Assembly: GCF_019399895.1 (NCBI RefSeq)
Contig: NC_091866.1
Coordinates: 1,967,501-2,031,500, forward strand
DNA from: Cardiocondyla obscurior
Lineage: Eukaryota; Arthropoda; Insecta; Hymenoptera; Formicidae
Length of the DNA: 64,000 nt
Reading direction: 5' to 3'
Shown here piece after piece: positions 46,893-61,300 of the stretch. Each line of letters opens with the position of its first letter. Positions within the stretch are counted from its first letter, which is position 1. Both the position numbers and the translations under genes were made by a program. Below the pieces are notes generated by a model. The model did no database searches and was not told where the DNA came from. It saw only the letters and a list, made by a program, of their open reading frames with translations.

Positions 46893-49800
46893 CTCTCGTA
46901 CGCTCGTCATATGAAAAAATTGGTATGCATGACTGGAATATTAGTTTCAATAATTACAACCTCGCTGCAGGAGGAAATAAAAATCGTACAAATTGAACTA
47001 TCTATTGCGACGAAAGATTCCCCTCGCGCGTTGACGAGAAAAAGTACTAAAATATCGAGGGACAAGGGTAAATTATTATTTCTTCCACAAGTCTCGCAGG
47101 TGGATTAGACGTGAACGGATTTATCTCGCGTTGGCTTAAAGCGCGCTTCATCGTCGAGGCGACTGATGCTTAACTCGCTCGCGCATATATTCCGATCATG
47201 CAGAAACACTTTCAACTTTGACGCTGCAATATTTAAAATTGCGTTCCGCATCGCACGTGCGACGTCGCCCCGACCATCGATATGCAGACGCGACATCGCC
47301 GACGACGATGGAGAGAAAGCGGCGAAGAAGTATCGAGCGATCGAATCGACGATGGTGAAATTTATTTTTCCACCGGCACGGAGGCGCAAAACGCGAATTC
47401 GTATTCATAGCGGAGTGCACGAAAGTGCGTTTAACAGTATAGCGCGGAAAACAGAGAATGCATAAAAGCGACGCGACGGCGCTCGGAATTACGGTCCGAC
47501 GCATAAGATGGACGCAAGATTGCGGGTTTTAATTATTTCACGACGCTCTCTGACGCTCGCGATTTTCAATTCACATCAAACTCTCTCTCTCTCTCCCTCC
47601 CCCTTTCAAAAATCGTGCATTTAGATTTTTTACTTATTTTCTATACGTGTATACGCTTGAGCGTCGATCGTTACCGGGAACGTAAAGTAAGCTGTCGCAG
47701 TGTTACATCATGGTTAACGCACAGATCGACATGTGGTTTGCGAAGGGGCGAGGGGGACCAAGATAAGCAAATGCAACATCGGTGTACGGGCTTTAATAGT
47801 AGATGCGCGGAATTGATTGACGCACCGGAGTCGGCCGGCCGGATGAAATTCCCGGTGTCCGGCGAAACACACGCCTGCTCTCCGCTTTCCCCCGAGGGGC
47901 CCGGTAGTACGGTCACGTGTAACATATCGTGTAATTGTTAAATCCCGTCGAAAATTTTCCGCAGCCCTGTCGACACGCCCTCCGTATTCCGTAACAAACG
48001 CGCGCGCGAGCGGATGCTCCCTTGCGGTAATGCGCCCGCAAAATTAAAACCATCGCATAAATGTGCTGTAAGCGAAACGCTTCAACCGTCTCTTTCTCTT
48101 TCTTTCTCCTCTTTTTCTCTTTAATTTTATACGTTTCTTCTTTCCTCCTTCGCACATGAATTTCCAACATTCCACCTTCGCTCACTCGTTAAATACCAGA
48201 CGCATATCAGTGATTCAGGAACTTTTTATTATACGAACGCCGTTCGCGACCGGAATGACTCTATCCATCATTACAAGCGTAATATGTATAATTCAATATT
48301 ATCAGACACTTAAACCTCCGCGATTTACGCGAGCCTTTAATAATTCGGCAAGAAAAGTTGTTAATGCCCGGAATAGCTAGTGGATCAAATATCAGATATA
48401 AAAATTGCAAATGCCTGGAATGAATTTAATTTCCGTTTGTTATCGGCGACAGTTTTATGTATTCGTTTACAGCTGTTTTCAGCCCTTGTGTATTTTTCGC
48501 TTCGAAAGAGGTCCGTTAAAAAATTAATTCACCCGATTCACATCAGTGATTTAATGAGACGGATGTATGTAGCGACCCAGTAAAAATACTTCGACGTGTC
48601 CCCGCTTATTGCATAACTCGCTACGGCCAATTATTGAAAGCGCGCTAGATGCCTTCGTTCATACACCGTCATTAATATTACCGCTGCGCTGCGTTACGTG
48701 CTGTAATCACATGCGTAATGCAGTAACAATGCGCGCCGGGTCAGGGTACAATGGTTTATTTGTTGACCGAGGGAACAAGACGAGGATTGCCGGGCTCCAT
48801 TGCATTCTGATACTCGTCACGTGCATGCGCATGCTTCGGTTTATTCATTTTCTCATACATATGATATTGCGAATTAGAAAGGGACGAGGATGCACAGGGC
48901 CATTTTGATTCTTAGACCTTTTCGCGATCTCGCGTGGTTAATAGGTACATAAATTAAAAAAAAAAAAATAATAATAATGCAAGGCGTGCACTTAGTTCGT
49001 GGTACCATCAAACTCGACTTGAACATTTAGAAGAACGGAATAATTTATTCTCGCGGGGATATTCGCGGGATTCTAATCACGGTCTTGAACGTTTACCGGC
49101 GCTGGCAAAAGTACTCATGTCTGCGGATCGGACGATCGCAGAGTCGTTTCATGGCGATGGTATAGCGACTCGAAACCGCGAGAATACGTCTGCATCGTTG
49201 TTTTGCGCCCGCGTCGTTCTGCAACCGCGCACGAAAATTTACGGCTGGCTGCGGGCTGGCTTTCAGTCGATCGAATTTTATCATAGCACTCGCCCCAACG
49301 CTCGGAACTCCGACCGGTAAACGGCGCGTTGTACTACGCGGTGTACATTAAACGGACTGCAACAAACTAGCTTTTAACGGTGGCCGATGACGCGCCAACG
49401 AGAGTTTTGTGCTGCAAATTTATTTACGGCACTCCGCCCGGGTGTTGCGTTTGCTCGCGAAGATCAGAAATATCTGTTTGGCAAAAAAAAAAAAAAATTT
49501 TGTACAATATTTAGAACGGCACGGTTAAATTTACCGCGCCGCCCGCCGGCGCCGAAGTTCAACGAGAAACCAATAACTCGTTCGCGGGCGGGGATATCGG
49601 CGATTGTCCTAAAATATCGACACGCTAATTGCACAGATCTAATCGGCGCTAATTGCACAAAAAGCGAACAATTTAATAATCGGGCGCCGTGAAATTGCGA
49701 CAAATTGAATATAGAAAACTGGTTACAATTCGTGCATGATAATTAAATTAAACTCAGATTCGCACACGATCGCGCCTGGCCGCTGATCCTCAATTTTTCG

Positions 49801-52800
49801 ACAGTCAAATCGTTTCTTTCGAAATATCTGTGATTACCCGCAGCCATCGTATCGCTAATAGCACTGCACCGGATTACATGCGATTTTTCTATCGGAATTC
49901 AGCAAAACCGATAGAACCAAAAATACACGTAAATTTCTAGACTGACGTCTATATTTATTCGTAGTTATTACACCTTGTATTAAATGTCATATTAAAAAAA
50001 AAAAAAAATCTATTACATGAGACTTTCAAATCGAGTTCCATGTCCCGTAAAATTGATAATTTAATTATCACTTTCATCGCAGTTTAATTGAAAGTATATT
50101 TAGCACATTAAATCTTTCATTTTCATTAAATCACCGAGATTAAACATCACATTTCTGTGAGACACTTTATAATGTTATAATAAAATAATCTCATCTATAA
50201 TGAGCCCTTTTTTTCGTATCAAAAATATTAATTCGTCAAAAGTATATAATCCAATTAGCGATCACGAATAAATTAAGAGATTAAAATAAAAGCCAGGTTA
50301 TTATTAGACAAATAAATATCGTCATTAATTATATTATAAAAAAAAAAAATTTGTCTTTACTTGATATTTCCACAGTATTATTATCTTTCTGAATAAGAGC
50401 AACGCGAAATACGCGTATTAACAAAAGTATTACAATTCACCCGCCGCGGATGAACCGTCCAGCCACTTTGGATGCATGATCCGGCTTTGTTTATGCGGCG
50501 ATAACTTCGCGTGCTCCTTTGTTCGACGGTCCATCTAAACGTCCAAAGCTAACGCGAAGTCGCATCCGCACCTGCGGATTCATTATACACGCTCGAGGCT
50601 CGATCCAAAATAGCAATTACCGCGGGCGTGCGTGTCCTTTTCATTTGCGCGAACGAATGAGGGAAAAAGAACTAGGAATTCCCTCGTGGGAAAGCACCTC
50701 GCGGAAGACGAAAGGGGGTGAGAGGGAGAGAAAAAAAAAAAAACAAAGAGACGGGACCTCGGGGTGTCGTGGGTGCATCCGGCTTGCAAAAATTTCACGC
50801 AACGTTCCGCGGCGCTCGGCCGGAAACTACCGCGTTAACGCGCCCACCCTTTTTCGAGGGCGCGCTCCATGAAACCAGTGATCAAATTTACACGCGTGCT
50901 TACTCGCGACTCGTTTCGCGCGAAACGCGGTCCATTGGTTAACTGATGCGCCGTGCATGCATATATCGCGAGTGTCGCAATAACTAATCCCGGAAATTAC
51001 TTTCGAGGCAGAGCAATCTCACGTGCCCGGGTGGATATTTACCGCTTGGGCCCCCGCGGCTATTTAATTTATTCAAATTCATTTGACGGTACCAAAGACT
51101 CGCTCGCACACGTACTTCGTCCGTCCCGCGCTCGTACTTCGTGCCGCGTGACGCTGCTAATTATTTGGAGAAACATTACCCATAAATATCAATAATAAAG
51201 CAAAGGGTCGCAATATGCGGTAATACGCGTCATATTTGTTCCGCGTACGTTTGGCAATTTAATATAATAAAGTAGTGGCAATGGGATCGTTAATAATTGA
51301 AACTAATTTACATTTCACGTCGCGCGCAGTCACCGTCGTTCGATGCGGAAACAACTTTCCGAGAGCGGGCGTATTTGAAATTAAATCGCAATGCCTGAAT
51401 TTATTTACGCGCCGACCGATGTCGCGCCGCGTCCGCGGTTTAGCTCGAGCAAACATCTTGGCATTATCTGTCGGCGTCTTGATCTGATTAGTTTAAAAGC
51501 GCGCTCTGGCGCGTCCCCTTTCCCCACCTTGCCGATCTCGCGCTTGTGGAAAAGAGGATAAATTGAATTTCAGCGAACGTGTAACGCTACCGCCTTGCGT
51601 TCCCCCATCGCTCTTCCGGCTTGTCGAAGAGTATCAGTGTTAAAATACCGTCGAGGTAATTAGCGTAAAGTTTGCCGAGTCCAAAGTTTCGTCCCCCCTC
51701 GCTTCCCTCGTTTCCTCAACGAGTTTATTTGCGCGATCGACTCGAATGCTGCAACATAATACGGCGTGCCCGACGTCTTACTTTAATCCGCCGAGAGATC
51801 GAAGCGCTTTAAACGGAGGAAGAGTCGTTTGGAGAGTCGTTTTAAACTCGAGAGCCTACTTTTTTTAATATTTAGAGCTTGTAGGGTTCCGATAACTATA
51901 AGCGTCGCCACCTGCCGCGAAATTAATTACGATTGTAATAACAACGGGGAAGGGGAGGTTTCCACATACCATTCATTATTTTTGTAATACTTAAAAATAG
52001 CAAGCACCGTCCGCAGTTCCAGTTTCGCCGAAGTTCGCCGTGCAATCTCTCCCCCGCTGCTATTCAACGAAAGTTGATTCCCGACGAAAGTTATTGGTAG
52101 CTGAGATATATCGCACAAAAGCTATTGTTGGATATTGCCCGACAGTTATTTATGCGGAGAAGTCGTTATCGCGATACTTACGCGCGTCCCCGTCGCGCGC
52201 GAAAAAAGTACCGCTGTCGAAGAATACACGGTAACTAATTATAGCGTGTATCTCCGTCGGACGTCGCTGCGCGTATCGAGCCGAGTGAAATTCTGATAAC
52301 GGTTAATTAATTAAGTATCTCCGTGCGTTGGTCGCCGCGCGATAACGGCCCACGTGACCGAAGAATTTGTCGATCGTGCAACGATATTAAATTTGGATGC
52401 GAGCAATTGCGCGTGCACACCCGAGGAAATAAAAGTACCGAACGTGTGTCGTATCGTAACGAACTTTAGATACGTAAAAAGAAAAAGAAAATATGCGCAA
52501 TTAAGATAAAATCATAGGAATTGTACGATAAAGTCGCGTATTTATATATATATATTTTTTTTATTTTTTACGCTAAGACGTTCGAATCATTTTTTGACAA
52601 TCACGTTCAGACACGTGGGAAGGTGCGATTCTGATATCGCCGTCGCCATGAGGTATCATAATGCCGCGCTATTGATTCTGTCGGCGAATGGAAAACGTAA
52701 CACACGAAAGGCAGTTGACCCTTCGCCTTCACGGGTGCAGGTGTCGAATCGGAAAATCCGATTACCGCGCACGGATACGCGGAAATGATCCGGATAATCC

Positions 52801-55800
52801 CAGGTACTCGAATATGAAGTGTCAGACGAATTCGAGCCGCCTTCGCGCCCGCTTAAATTATGCCGCATTTATAAGGCTCTCGCTACTACTCCGTCATATT
52901 TTCATTCGGATTTGCCGGGTCTTACGCGTTGTATTACTCGGTTCGATCGTCCGGTCCCCGTCGTCTTTCACGAACCGACCCCGTCGCGCCATTTATTATC
53001 CGCGTTAATGCCGTGAAATTGTTTTCCCGCCGACGGCCGTAGCAGGGAGGGGGGGTTAAAAAAAACTTGAAGTGTTTTGACGTTGATCGTCGAACGTGTC
53101 AATGCGGCCGGCGTGTATCGCGATGGCGGCAAGTACTCCCGCGCGACACAATGCACGGTCCGCCGTCATTAATCTCCGTCAAGGGCTTGTTTTCTCAGCC
53201 ATCACGTCTAATCTTCAAAGAAACAAAGCCCATGTATTTAGTAGAGCCCTCATTATAACGACGCGGGAAAAACAATCTTACGATGTATCCGGCTTATAGC
53301 GTTCTTTATAAAACTCGGAAGACGGTTGCGGGAGGGAAAGAGGGCGAACCTGTAAGAAGTCGCGCCGCTTTTTCTCGGTCGAAAGTTCCGCGACGAAACA
53401 GGATTTAGCGTGCTTTGACGACTACATCTGATTAAGCAGATAAAAGTTTTCCTCGGAAATAAAGGCTCCCAATTAATGTCTCAAAATTAATTAGATACAT
53501 TTTTCTATTTTTTTTTTTCTTTTGATCAAGAGCGATGAGCGACTTCGAGAGCCGCTCGAAGAATTCCCAGTATAAGAAAGCGACACGGCGGAATATAAAA
53601 CTTTATGTTGGTTCGTCAAAATCGTTGCGCGAGGCTGTTTCCGATGTGTCGGCACGTTCAATTCGCTCACAGCTACAAATACCGAAAATTTTTCTCATCG
53701 CGCTCGGCATCGCCGATTGGTTTTCCCGAGCGTTTCCCCGCGCGGATTTCGAGGTGTCGGGTGCGAGCCCGCGGAAACCGAATCCCGGCAAAATGCTCGC
53801 TCAATTACGGATATTAATGCCGGGGGTATTAACAGAATCTGTCGATTTTGGGAGAGCACTGGGCAAATAATCCGCGTTGACGCGCGTTACCGGTGCCGTC
53901 TCTATTTTCCGGAAAGCTGACGGCCCGTGTTTATACCGCATGGCTGCGATTTCGCTTTCGGTTTACTCCGCGAACCTAAGGGGAGGGAGGGAGAAGAGGA
54001 CGGTTTCCGCCGAGAAATCGCCGGACCGGGGACACCGTTCGCGAAATGACAGCCGAAAGTTATCGCGGCCTCAGTTCCTTCCGCGAGACCAGGCCGGAAA
54101 AAATATAGTTAAACTCTGCCGCGCGACGCGGAATAGCTGACGCTTCAAGATACGCCCGAAACGGATTTATAGCGCGGCGTTTTCCATCGGTATTTTTCGG
54201 TGGGACGATATTTGCACGTTTTGTTTCCACCGCGAGCAAAAATGGTTACATAAGCCGAAACATATTTAAGCCTTAAGCCGTATAAAGATTCATAGCGCGT
54301 CGACGTCAGTTCGCGGGATATTCAGACTGTAAATACCGCTTTGCGGATTTACATTTTGTGACAAAGAAGAAGAAAAAAAAAAAGGGTTTGAAAATGATAT
54401 TTAAAACAGTTGAAGCGCGTTTACCTTTGAAGCAAGGGATAATGTGTGCGTAACGCACGTTACATCGCTCGCTTTATCTCCGGCGGGAGCGAGATATACG
54501 CGCGCATATATAATCCCGCCTTATCTGCATTCGTTAGTTTTTTAAACGACCCGCTGTCGACAAACGATAAATAAATCATCGGATTATTATACGACCGGTA
54601 TAATGAGATTCGTCCGGCGCGCGGCGGACATCATTTTTCGATCGGATCGCCCCGCGATGCAATCACGAAACTGATTACGCGGCGAGCGTCATGAAAATCA
54701 TAAGAACGCTTTTGATACGCCGCGTTACGCGGACTGCGAAATCGCGCCCTATTTACGCTAGGCACATCGGGGAGCTCGCGTCGATTACGGCCGCCGCGGG
54801 CGGAATAAATCATGAAAATTGCAAAAGTACTGCTCACGTACTGGACCCCTCTTCCCCCCTCCTTTTGCGCGTAGCCCCGAGTTTGTGCGAAACGGTACCC
54901 CGTCAACATTTCCGTCCGTGCGATTTATGCGATTTACGTTGTCCAGACCGTCGTGCGCGCGCTCATTATCGACGGATCAATCAGGCGACTGCGACGCGGA
55001 AACGGATGGCGGTCCACCCGCTCTTCCGACGACATTTGCAGCCCCCGCCGGGTGCGTGCAGATGTTTCGGGGCCGACATGGCGCCGTGTACACGGATATG
55101 CCGGATGCGTTCGCGCGTAAACGTCATCCGGGCAAAATGACGGGACAAAGGTTAACGTTGCGACGCGTGCATATTCATAAGCCAATTATGATAATAATCG
55201 ACGGGAAATTATTTAAGCGTGTTTTACGTATCGGCGGCCCGCGCGAGCGCCCAGCCTCGTTAAAGCGATTCGTTCCCGTCGAACGGCCGTGTCGCGCGAC
55301 GATTCGCCGTTGTAATTAGTAATTCCGAAGCGGAAGCGAGATCCCCGGCAATGTTAGCGACATTTTTTTTATTTTTTTATTTTTTTTTTTGCGCGCGAAT
55401 TAACGGGACGGAAAGAGAAAAGCGGGGCTGAAGTTGAGCTTCACTCGACGTGGCGAAAACTGAATTACGCCATCTTAACTTTCTTGCAAGCTGCGCGTAG
55501 TCTCTCTCTTTCTCTCTCTCTTTTTCTTTTTTTACTCCCCTTCCCCCTCAAGTACTTTTTTCGGTGTCTTTCTCGGCGAAAAAAAAGCCACGAATGTTTT
55601 GCGAAATCCGTCGGTGGAAAATTTTTTTTTTTTTTTTTTGACAAGCCAGATAATCTGCGTCTTTCGAGATTCGCCGGCGTGTACGTCGTTCGGTTTAAAT
55701 TTAATTACGATACGGCGCCTGCCGGCTGGCGTCGCGGAGAGACCGCGAGCTTTTCAAGGAAGGCGAGACGCTGATGTATGCCAGACACCGCAAAAACGTG

Positions 55801-58112
55801 GTCACGACACTTTTCGCGCTCGTCAGACACAGAGGTCGCATGTGAGACCGGCGAAGCCGCGCTATAAAAATGGCACGACCCTTTTTCCTCTTTAAATATG
55901 TATCACACGTTACTGCTGAGTCTGTGTTGAGCGTCTCTCTCCTCGAGGCAGTAGCGCGTACGTCAGCTAGAATCAATTAAGGTCGTGAGAGTGCTTCACA
56001 CGGCTCAAATCAAAGTCCCGGAGTCCCGGAGAGAAAGAAATACGTGCCTCGCAATGTTTCGCCGTGGCACGTTAAGCCGTATAACAAGAAAAATGCTTTC
56101 GTCGTCATAGTTGTAAGGCTAAATCCGCACTTCGCTTTATCTTCTCGTTGCCGCGGCCCTTTTCCGCGCGTACACGATACAACAACTATACAATAAAAAA
56201 AAAGGTGGGAGGGGAAAGGGTAAAAAAGAAAGAACGACTTATAAAATTCCCCGCGCAAAGACGATACGCCGTTTGCCGCGCGCTCGTTTACTGAAGTTAC
56301 CGTATTTCTCATAAAAGGAAAAACGGTCAGCATATATCGACGATTAATGGAAAATAAAAATAGCCTTTGGTACAAAAGCGTCCGCGAAGCGACGTGGCGT
56401 TTTCGTGAAGCTTCTAATTTCGATTGTAAGAAATTATCCCACCGCGAAATGGAGATGTGACTAAAGAGCGATGAGTGCTTTTTTGTGCGACCGGAACCAC
56501 TTTCATCCCCGATGCGCCGGACGCGGATCTGATTGAAATTCGGTCGCAATAAGCGCCGAGCACGCCAGTGCTTTTTTCACGTCCGTCCGACGGAAACCGA
56601 AGATTTTTACGCGTCTCGATCGTGCCGAAGAAGCACCGCGCCGCCCGCAGTTCGCTCGCTCTCATGAATACAAATTAGCGGCGGCGCCGACGTCGAGAGG
56701 CTTGCGCGATGCTTGGATATAAAAAAAAAGAAAAAAAAAAAGAAAAAGAACGAACGGAGTGGTCGTTTCTCCACGCGTAATTATGACGACCCAGTTGTCG
56801 CCGGAAGAAACCGATCGATCGCAATTCTAGCGATTATTGCGAGACTTCCCGTCGCGCGGGGCGATATCGGTCCGACACAGGCTTTTTGCGATCCCATTAC
56901 AAACTTACGTACTGTACAGGCGAGATGGAGGTTTCATTTGTACCGGGAATCTAAATGCGTTCGAGGAAACGTTCTAACGTAGCTTTTTATCCAGAAGGTT
57001 AAGAGAGGGCTCGTGTTTTCTCCGCAATTGTGCGCGGGGCTCGAAACATGCCCGTGCGCCCAGCGTATACGCGCGCGTCTTCTTAATTACGTACCGACGT
57101 TCAAGGAACGAGCTCGCGTGGTTTTAATTGCCTCTTGTTCGCAGCGAACGATGCGGTCTCGCGTGCATCCGTCTACCGTTGACGCAACTTGCGTAATCTG
57201 ATGGTACTTGTCCCGCGGGCGCGTCATCTGCTCGCGGATGCTGCGCGAGCGATCGTGACTACCGTCGATCGCGTGCGAGGCCGCCAATAATTCTTGGGTG
57301 GGGCGGGGGAGGGAAAGAATCGAGTGCTACGCGAGGAAAACGAGAATAACGAGGTAGTAGGTCAGGTAGCGAGCTCGTAGACTCGCGGTCGTCGTCGCTG
57401 CGCTCGATGCGGAAACTGGATGAAAGGTGAAGTTTGTAATATCCGCTGAAAGCTCGACGAGCCGGCGGATGGATGCTTCGAGAGGGCTGATGAGACTACC
57501 GGAGGCTGCGGGAGAGAGAGGGGAGGGGGGGATAAGATATAAGAAGAATAAACGGACGGATGAAGCGAAGGGATGAAAATTCTCGCCCGTGCACATTTAG
57601 CCGTCTCCGGATCCGTGTATCATTTGCGCGACGCCCCGACGACTTGACACGTCCGACTTTTATTTTAGTACGAGAGATAACTTGGCTAATAAATTCGTAA
57701 TCCGCTGATCGCGATTATCCAGAGCGGGGGCATTTTCGAGCAACAAAGCCCCTCGAGCGCGTAAAACTTAACACTGTTTTCGAAAAGCTATACACCTACA
57801 TAATACTCAAATGCATGATACTCAAAATAAATTAATACACTAATCGAGTAGCAATCAAAATAATTATATTAATAGGTGCGGTAAGTTTACAGTGTCATTT
57901 CGCGTATCTGTTTAATTGGTATGTTATGAAACTTAACGAGCATTATAACACGTGCGGTATTCACGTTTCGGTTTATGTATCGCAAATAATTTTATCGTGC
58001 AACTTTAAAAAGGGATAAAACCGCTCGGGTGACGTGCGCCGCGTTCCTCTAAAAATACGATCTGTAGAAAATTCCACAGTGGCGTGTTAAAATAAAGAAA
58101 AAGATATAAAGC

Positions 58113-58383
58113 ATGTATAGCTTCCTCGGGAATGTCCACGCGAGTTACCCGTCGGCACAAAGTTACGGCGAACTTTTAGCCGGGAAAATTTACTTGTATC
58201 CCGGGCAAGCTTATGAGAAGACCGCGAACTCTCCTTCAACCTCCAACAACTCGCTCCAAAATGAGAAGACGGCTCCGGATAGCTTAGAAGAACTCGAGTT
58301 CCTTATATCGCGCAAGTTTTCGGAAAACAACAGCGTCTGTGATTCCTCCGAAAACGCATTCCGAATGGAAAGCGTTACGACGG
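58113..58383 (+). CDS. Candidate first coding exon of an unidentified gene
   Basis: ATG at 58113 has A at -3 and an in-frame TAA two codons upstream. The frame is open for 90 codons to ACGACGG followed by a GTGCGT donor (58384); beyond it the frame becomes hydrophobic and arginine-containing, as expected for intron read-through. The 90 residues start MYSFLGNVHASYP, contain a Ser/Asn/Thr-rich middle (residues about 37-50) and an acidic SLEELEFLISRKF stretch (residues about 57-69), and have only two arginines, against the strongly arginine-rich noise frames of this window. The make-up resembles the disordered N-terminus of a transcription factor, but I do not recognise it and cannot find exon 2 before 64000. 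Confidence 0.35.
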
Positions 58384-58389
58384 GTGCGT

Positions 58390-61300
58390 TCACGATTTTA
58401 TTCCCTCAAATAATTTGCCCGTTGATATTTCGCCATTTAATATTAACACGAGAGGGATTTCGAATTTGATACCGCACGTCAGTTCGCGAGGAAACCTTTC
58501 CCGTGGTCGACTAATTAGAGCTCCGTAACAAAATAGTAATAAGCTTCACAACAGCTTGTACAAAATAATCCTAAGAAAATTGAGAATTTCAAATCTTAAT
58601 TTAGCATGAATAGAAAACAAGTGCGATAAAATAATCGCGACGTGGCGTTTTAATAAAATTCCAATTAATTACAATAATAATTGCTACGATTACTCGTGCA
58701 TTTCGAATTTCGTACTTTTGTTCGCGAGCCACTTGTAAGAAGCTCAGGAATAGCGTATAAAGCTCGAAATGTCAAGAGTGTTTCAATATTCGTTGGCTGG
58801 CTGCGTACATTGCAACACAAAGATACCGAGGGCGACGTCGGTAGCGCAAAACGCTCCGCGCATTTGCAATTCCCAGCTCAAACATACTTGCAATTAATAC
58901 CCGGCGCTGTAGAAGCGCGGCACACACGCGGTGCAAAGATGCACAGATGTTGACGTGCGCAAACACGAGTAATCGTGCGTCCTCAATTAATTCTTCATTA
59001 AAACCGGACGAGGGAAAATTGCGGGGGCTGCCGCGAGGAAAATGACTTGGAGAAATTAATGGTCAGGCCTCTCTCGATCTTGCCGCGAGACTCGCGCGCG
59101 TTCGTACGTGATCGCGTTCGCGAGAGTGCGCGCCGGAAGGCGATGAAGGAAGCGAAGGAATTGCGCCAAAGTGAAATCCACGACGTCCCTCGGCAATTAT
59201 CATCCGGCCCCCGACAAAACGGTTCGATCGCTCGAGTATTCGTAGGTAATTAACCTCCGGCGGCGGCGAATTTGAGAAGCCGCAAATGCATCGGGGCTGC
59301 CTGCCGCGCGACACCGTCGATCGCAGTTTCGACCGAATCATTGGGCGCGATTATTGCATTTTCTTCCTAATGACCGGGAAAACGCTTCCGATTCGCGGTT
59401 CAACAACGAAACCGCGCACGGTGTAACAATAATCTCCCCCCCTTCCCCTGCTGGCCGTGACTGCGTTTTCCAGACTGGAAACGCACCAATGATTTATAGA
59501 CGATTGTTTACTAATCGCGCCGCAGTTGTTCGAAATAAAAGGAGCGCGAAGCTGAACCGCCGGCGAAATAATTTTAATTGATATCCGCGCTGAGTGTAAC
59601 ATACACGCAATGGTCTTTCCAATGTTTCTGCAAAAGTCCGGAAGCCTCATAAATTGCACGGGAAATAAAATCGCGAATACCGGTCAGCATCGACTAACTC
59701 CGGGGGTTGCGCTTAATGGTATATTTGAACAATAATTAAGCCAGTTAATTAAGCGAAGAGCAGTGATATCCAATTTCGCGCAGCTGGTAAATGTGATAGC
59801 GCACGTCTCGCCGTAAGTCGTAAAACAATTTTCAACACTCGGGACTTTGAGGGATTGTTGGGCGAGGATCGCTCTGAGTAATTAAAACTTAGCGCAGTAA
59901 GATGCAAATTATTTCAACTCCCGGCTCATTATACAGATTCATTTCTGTATAATATACATTTCCCATTCTTTCGGTCTCGATACCGCCCCTGACAGATCTC
60001 GCAATTGCCTCGTAAATATATAACGGTTAATATGGTGGTGAAACGCGCCGCTTAGGAATTAATCTTCTTCACGTTCGATGCGAGCGCGATGAAGCTGCGA
60101 CGTTGCATTGATTAATTCTTCTCCTACCTCGCGCTTTATTTCGCTCCGTAAAATTATGTATGTCGCAGTTAAATATTTGTAAACTGCTCTTTTAAAACTT
60201 TGCTAAAAGCAGTAAAAGATAAAAACACACATTTTCCTTGCTTTTATGTCTCTTTCAAAGAACGCAGCTTGTTGTTGCTACGCTGAATGTAAATAGCGCA
60301 ACGATTATTTGTGAAAGCCAAGATAAAATTGTAATAATATTTAATATGTCCCGTTACTTTTTAAATTGTAATCTCGTGCGTAAAAAAAAAGAAAGTAATA
60401 ATAATAATTAATAAGATTAGAATTTATAAAAATAAAACTGCGAGAAGTTTTTATTATGCGCAATATTCTTTGCAGAATCATTTATAGAATTTAATTTCTT
60501 TTCCTAGATATCTAAAAGTATACATACATTGGACTATTTTAAAACATATCGGATTTTTTCTTATATATAATATTTAATTGTTTAAATAAGCTAGTTAAAA
60601 GTAAATCAGTTTATTTATTTCCTATTATAGTTCTTTATTTCTGCGCAATTCCACTTTTATTAATTTTATTATTTCTTTGTGGAAATAACTTTCTCGCTTT
60701 TCGAAATAGGTACGATTGTAAAAAAAAAAAAGAAAAAAAGAAAAAAGAAAAAAGAAAAAAAAGAAAAGAACGGGCAGAGTATCGAGATATGTAAACGATC
60801 GACTAAAGCTGAATACACGATGTTATTTTTAATTCTTTGTGTAATCATAAGTTCTTCTAAGGAAACCGCGTCGTTGCCAGAGAATTTACACGCGGAGGGT
60901 TTTAATTAAAGCGCTCGTTTGATGATCACGCATCTGTGACGGTCGCGCGGACGTAAAAGTTGAAACAGTCCAGAAATATCTCCGAAGATTTGCAAATAGC
61001 TGCAAAAACGTTCTGCGGATTAAAGGATATCTGAATTTTAACGAGTGGCACGGGCTACTGTAGAACGCCTTTGCTCGCGTGGGAGTATCCTTAATCTCAG
61101 CTGCCCGTTGTTTATCTTCAGCCAGAACGTTTCTGTGTAATTGGTACATCTGAGTAGCCGCGGGAAAACCCGATGGGAGACAGACTTAAGAGACACGGGA
61201 AAAGAGAGAATGAGAGAGGCTCGCTCGCGCGCGACACGCTGTTGCATTCTCTCCGTCTAATGGAAAAAGTTAAAGGACCGTCGCAACAGAGTAAGCATTT

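Larger units (their letters stand above)
42000..58100. other. Non-coding DNA, possibly intronic to the unit starting at 37.4 kb
   Basis: Because exon 5 ends in a good donor, at least part of this interval should be intron of that unit, but no next exon could be fixed. A donor-like GACGCG then GTAAGTG at 44742 has only a poor acceptor upstream. AT-rich blocks at 42780-43060 and 49930-50400. All open frames are arginine-rich or cross homopolymers. Confidence 0.5.

Noticed and set aside
46548..47108. 186-codon plus-strand frame
   Set aside because: It runs through the T26 homopolymer and has no supporting features.
53535..53870. 111-codon frame beginning at an ATG after a T tract
   Set aside because: No domain, no splice partner, and another plus-strand frame is open over the same bases; likely chance.
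57351..57362. GAGGTAGTAGGT, identical to 12 nt of the let-7 seed region
   Set aside because: The preceding base and the remaining mature sequence differ, and there is no complementary arm nearby, so it is not a let-7 gene.
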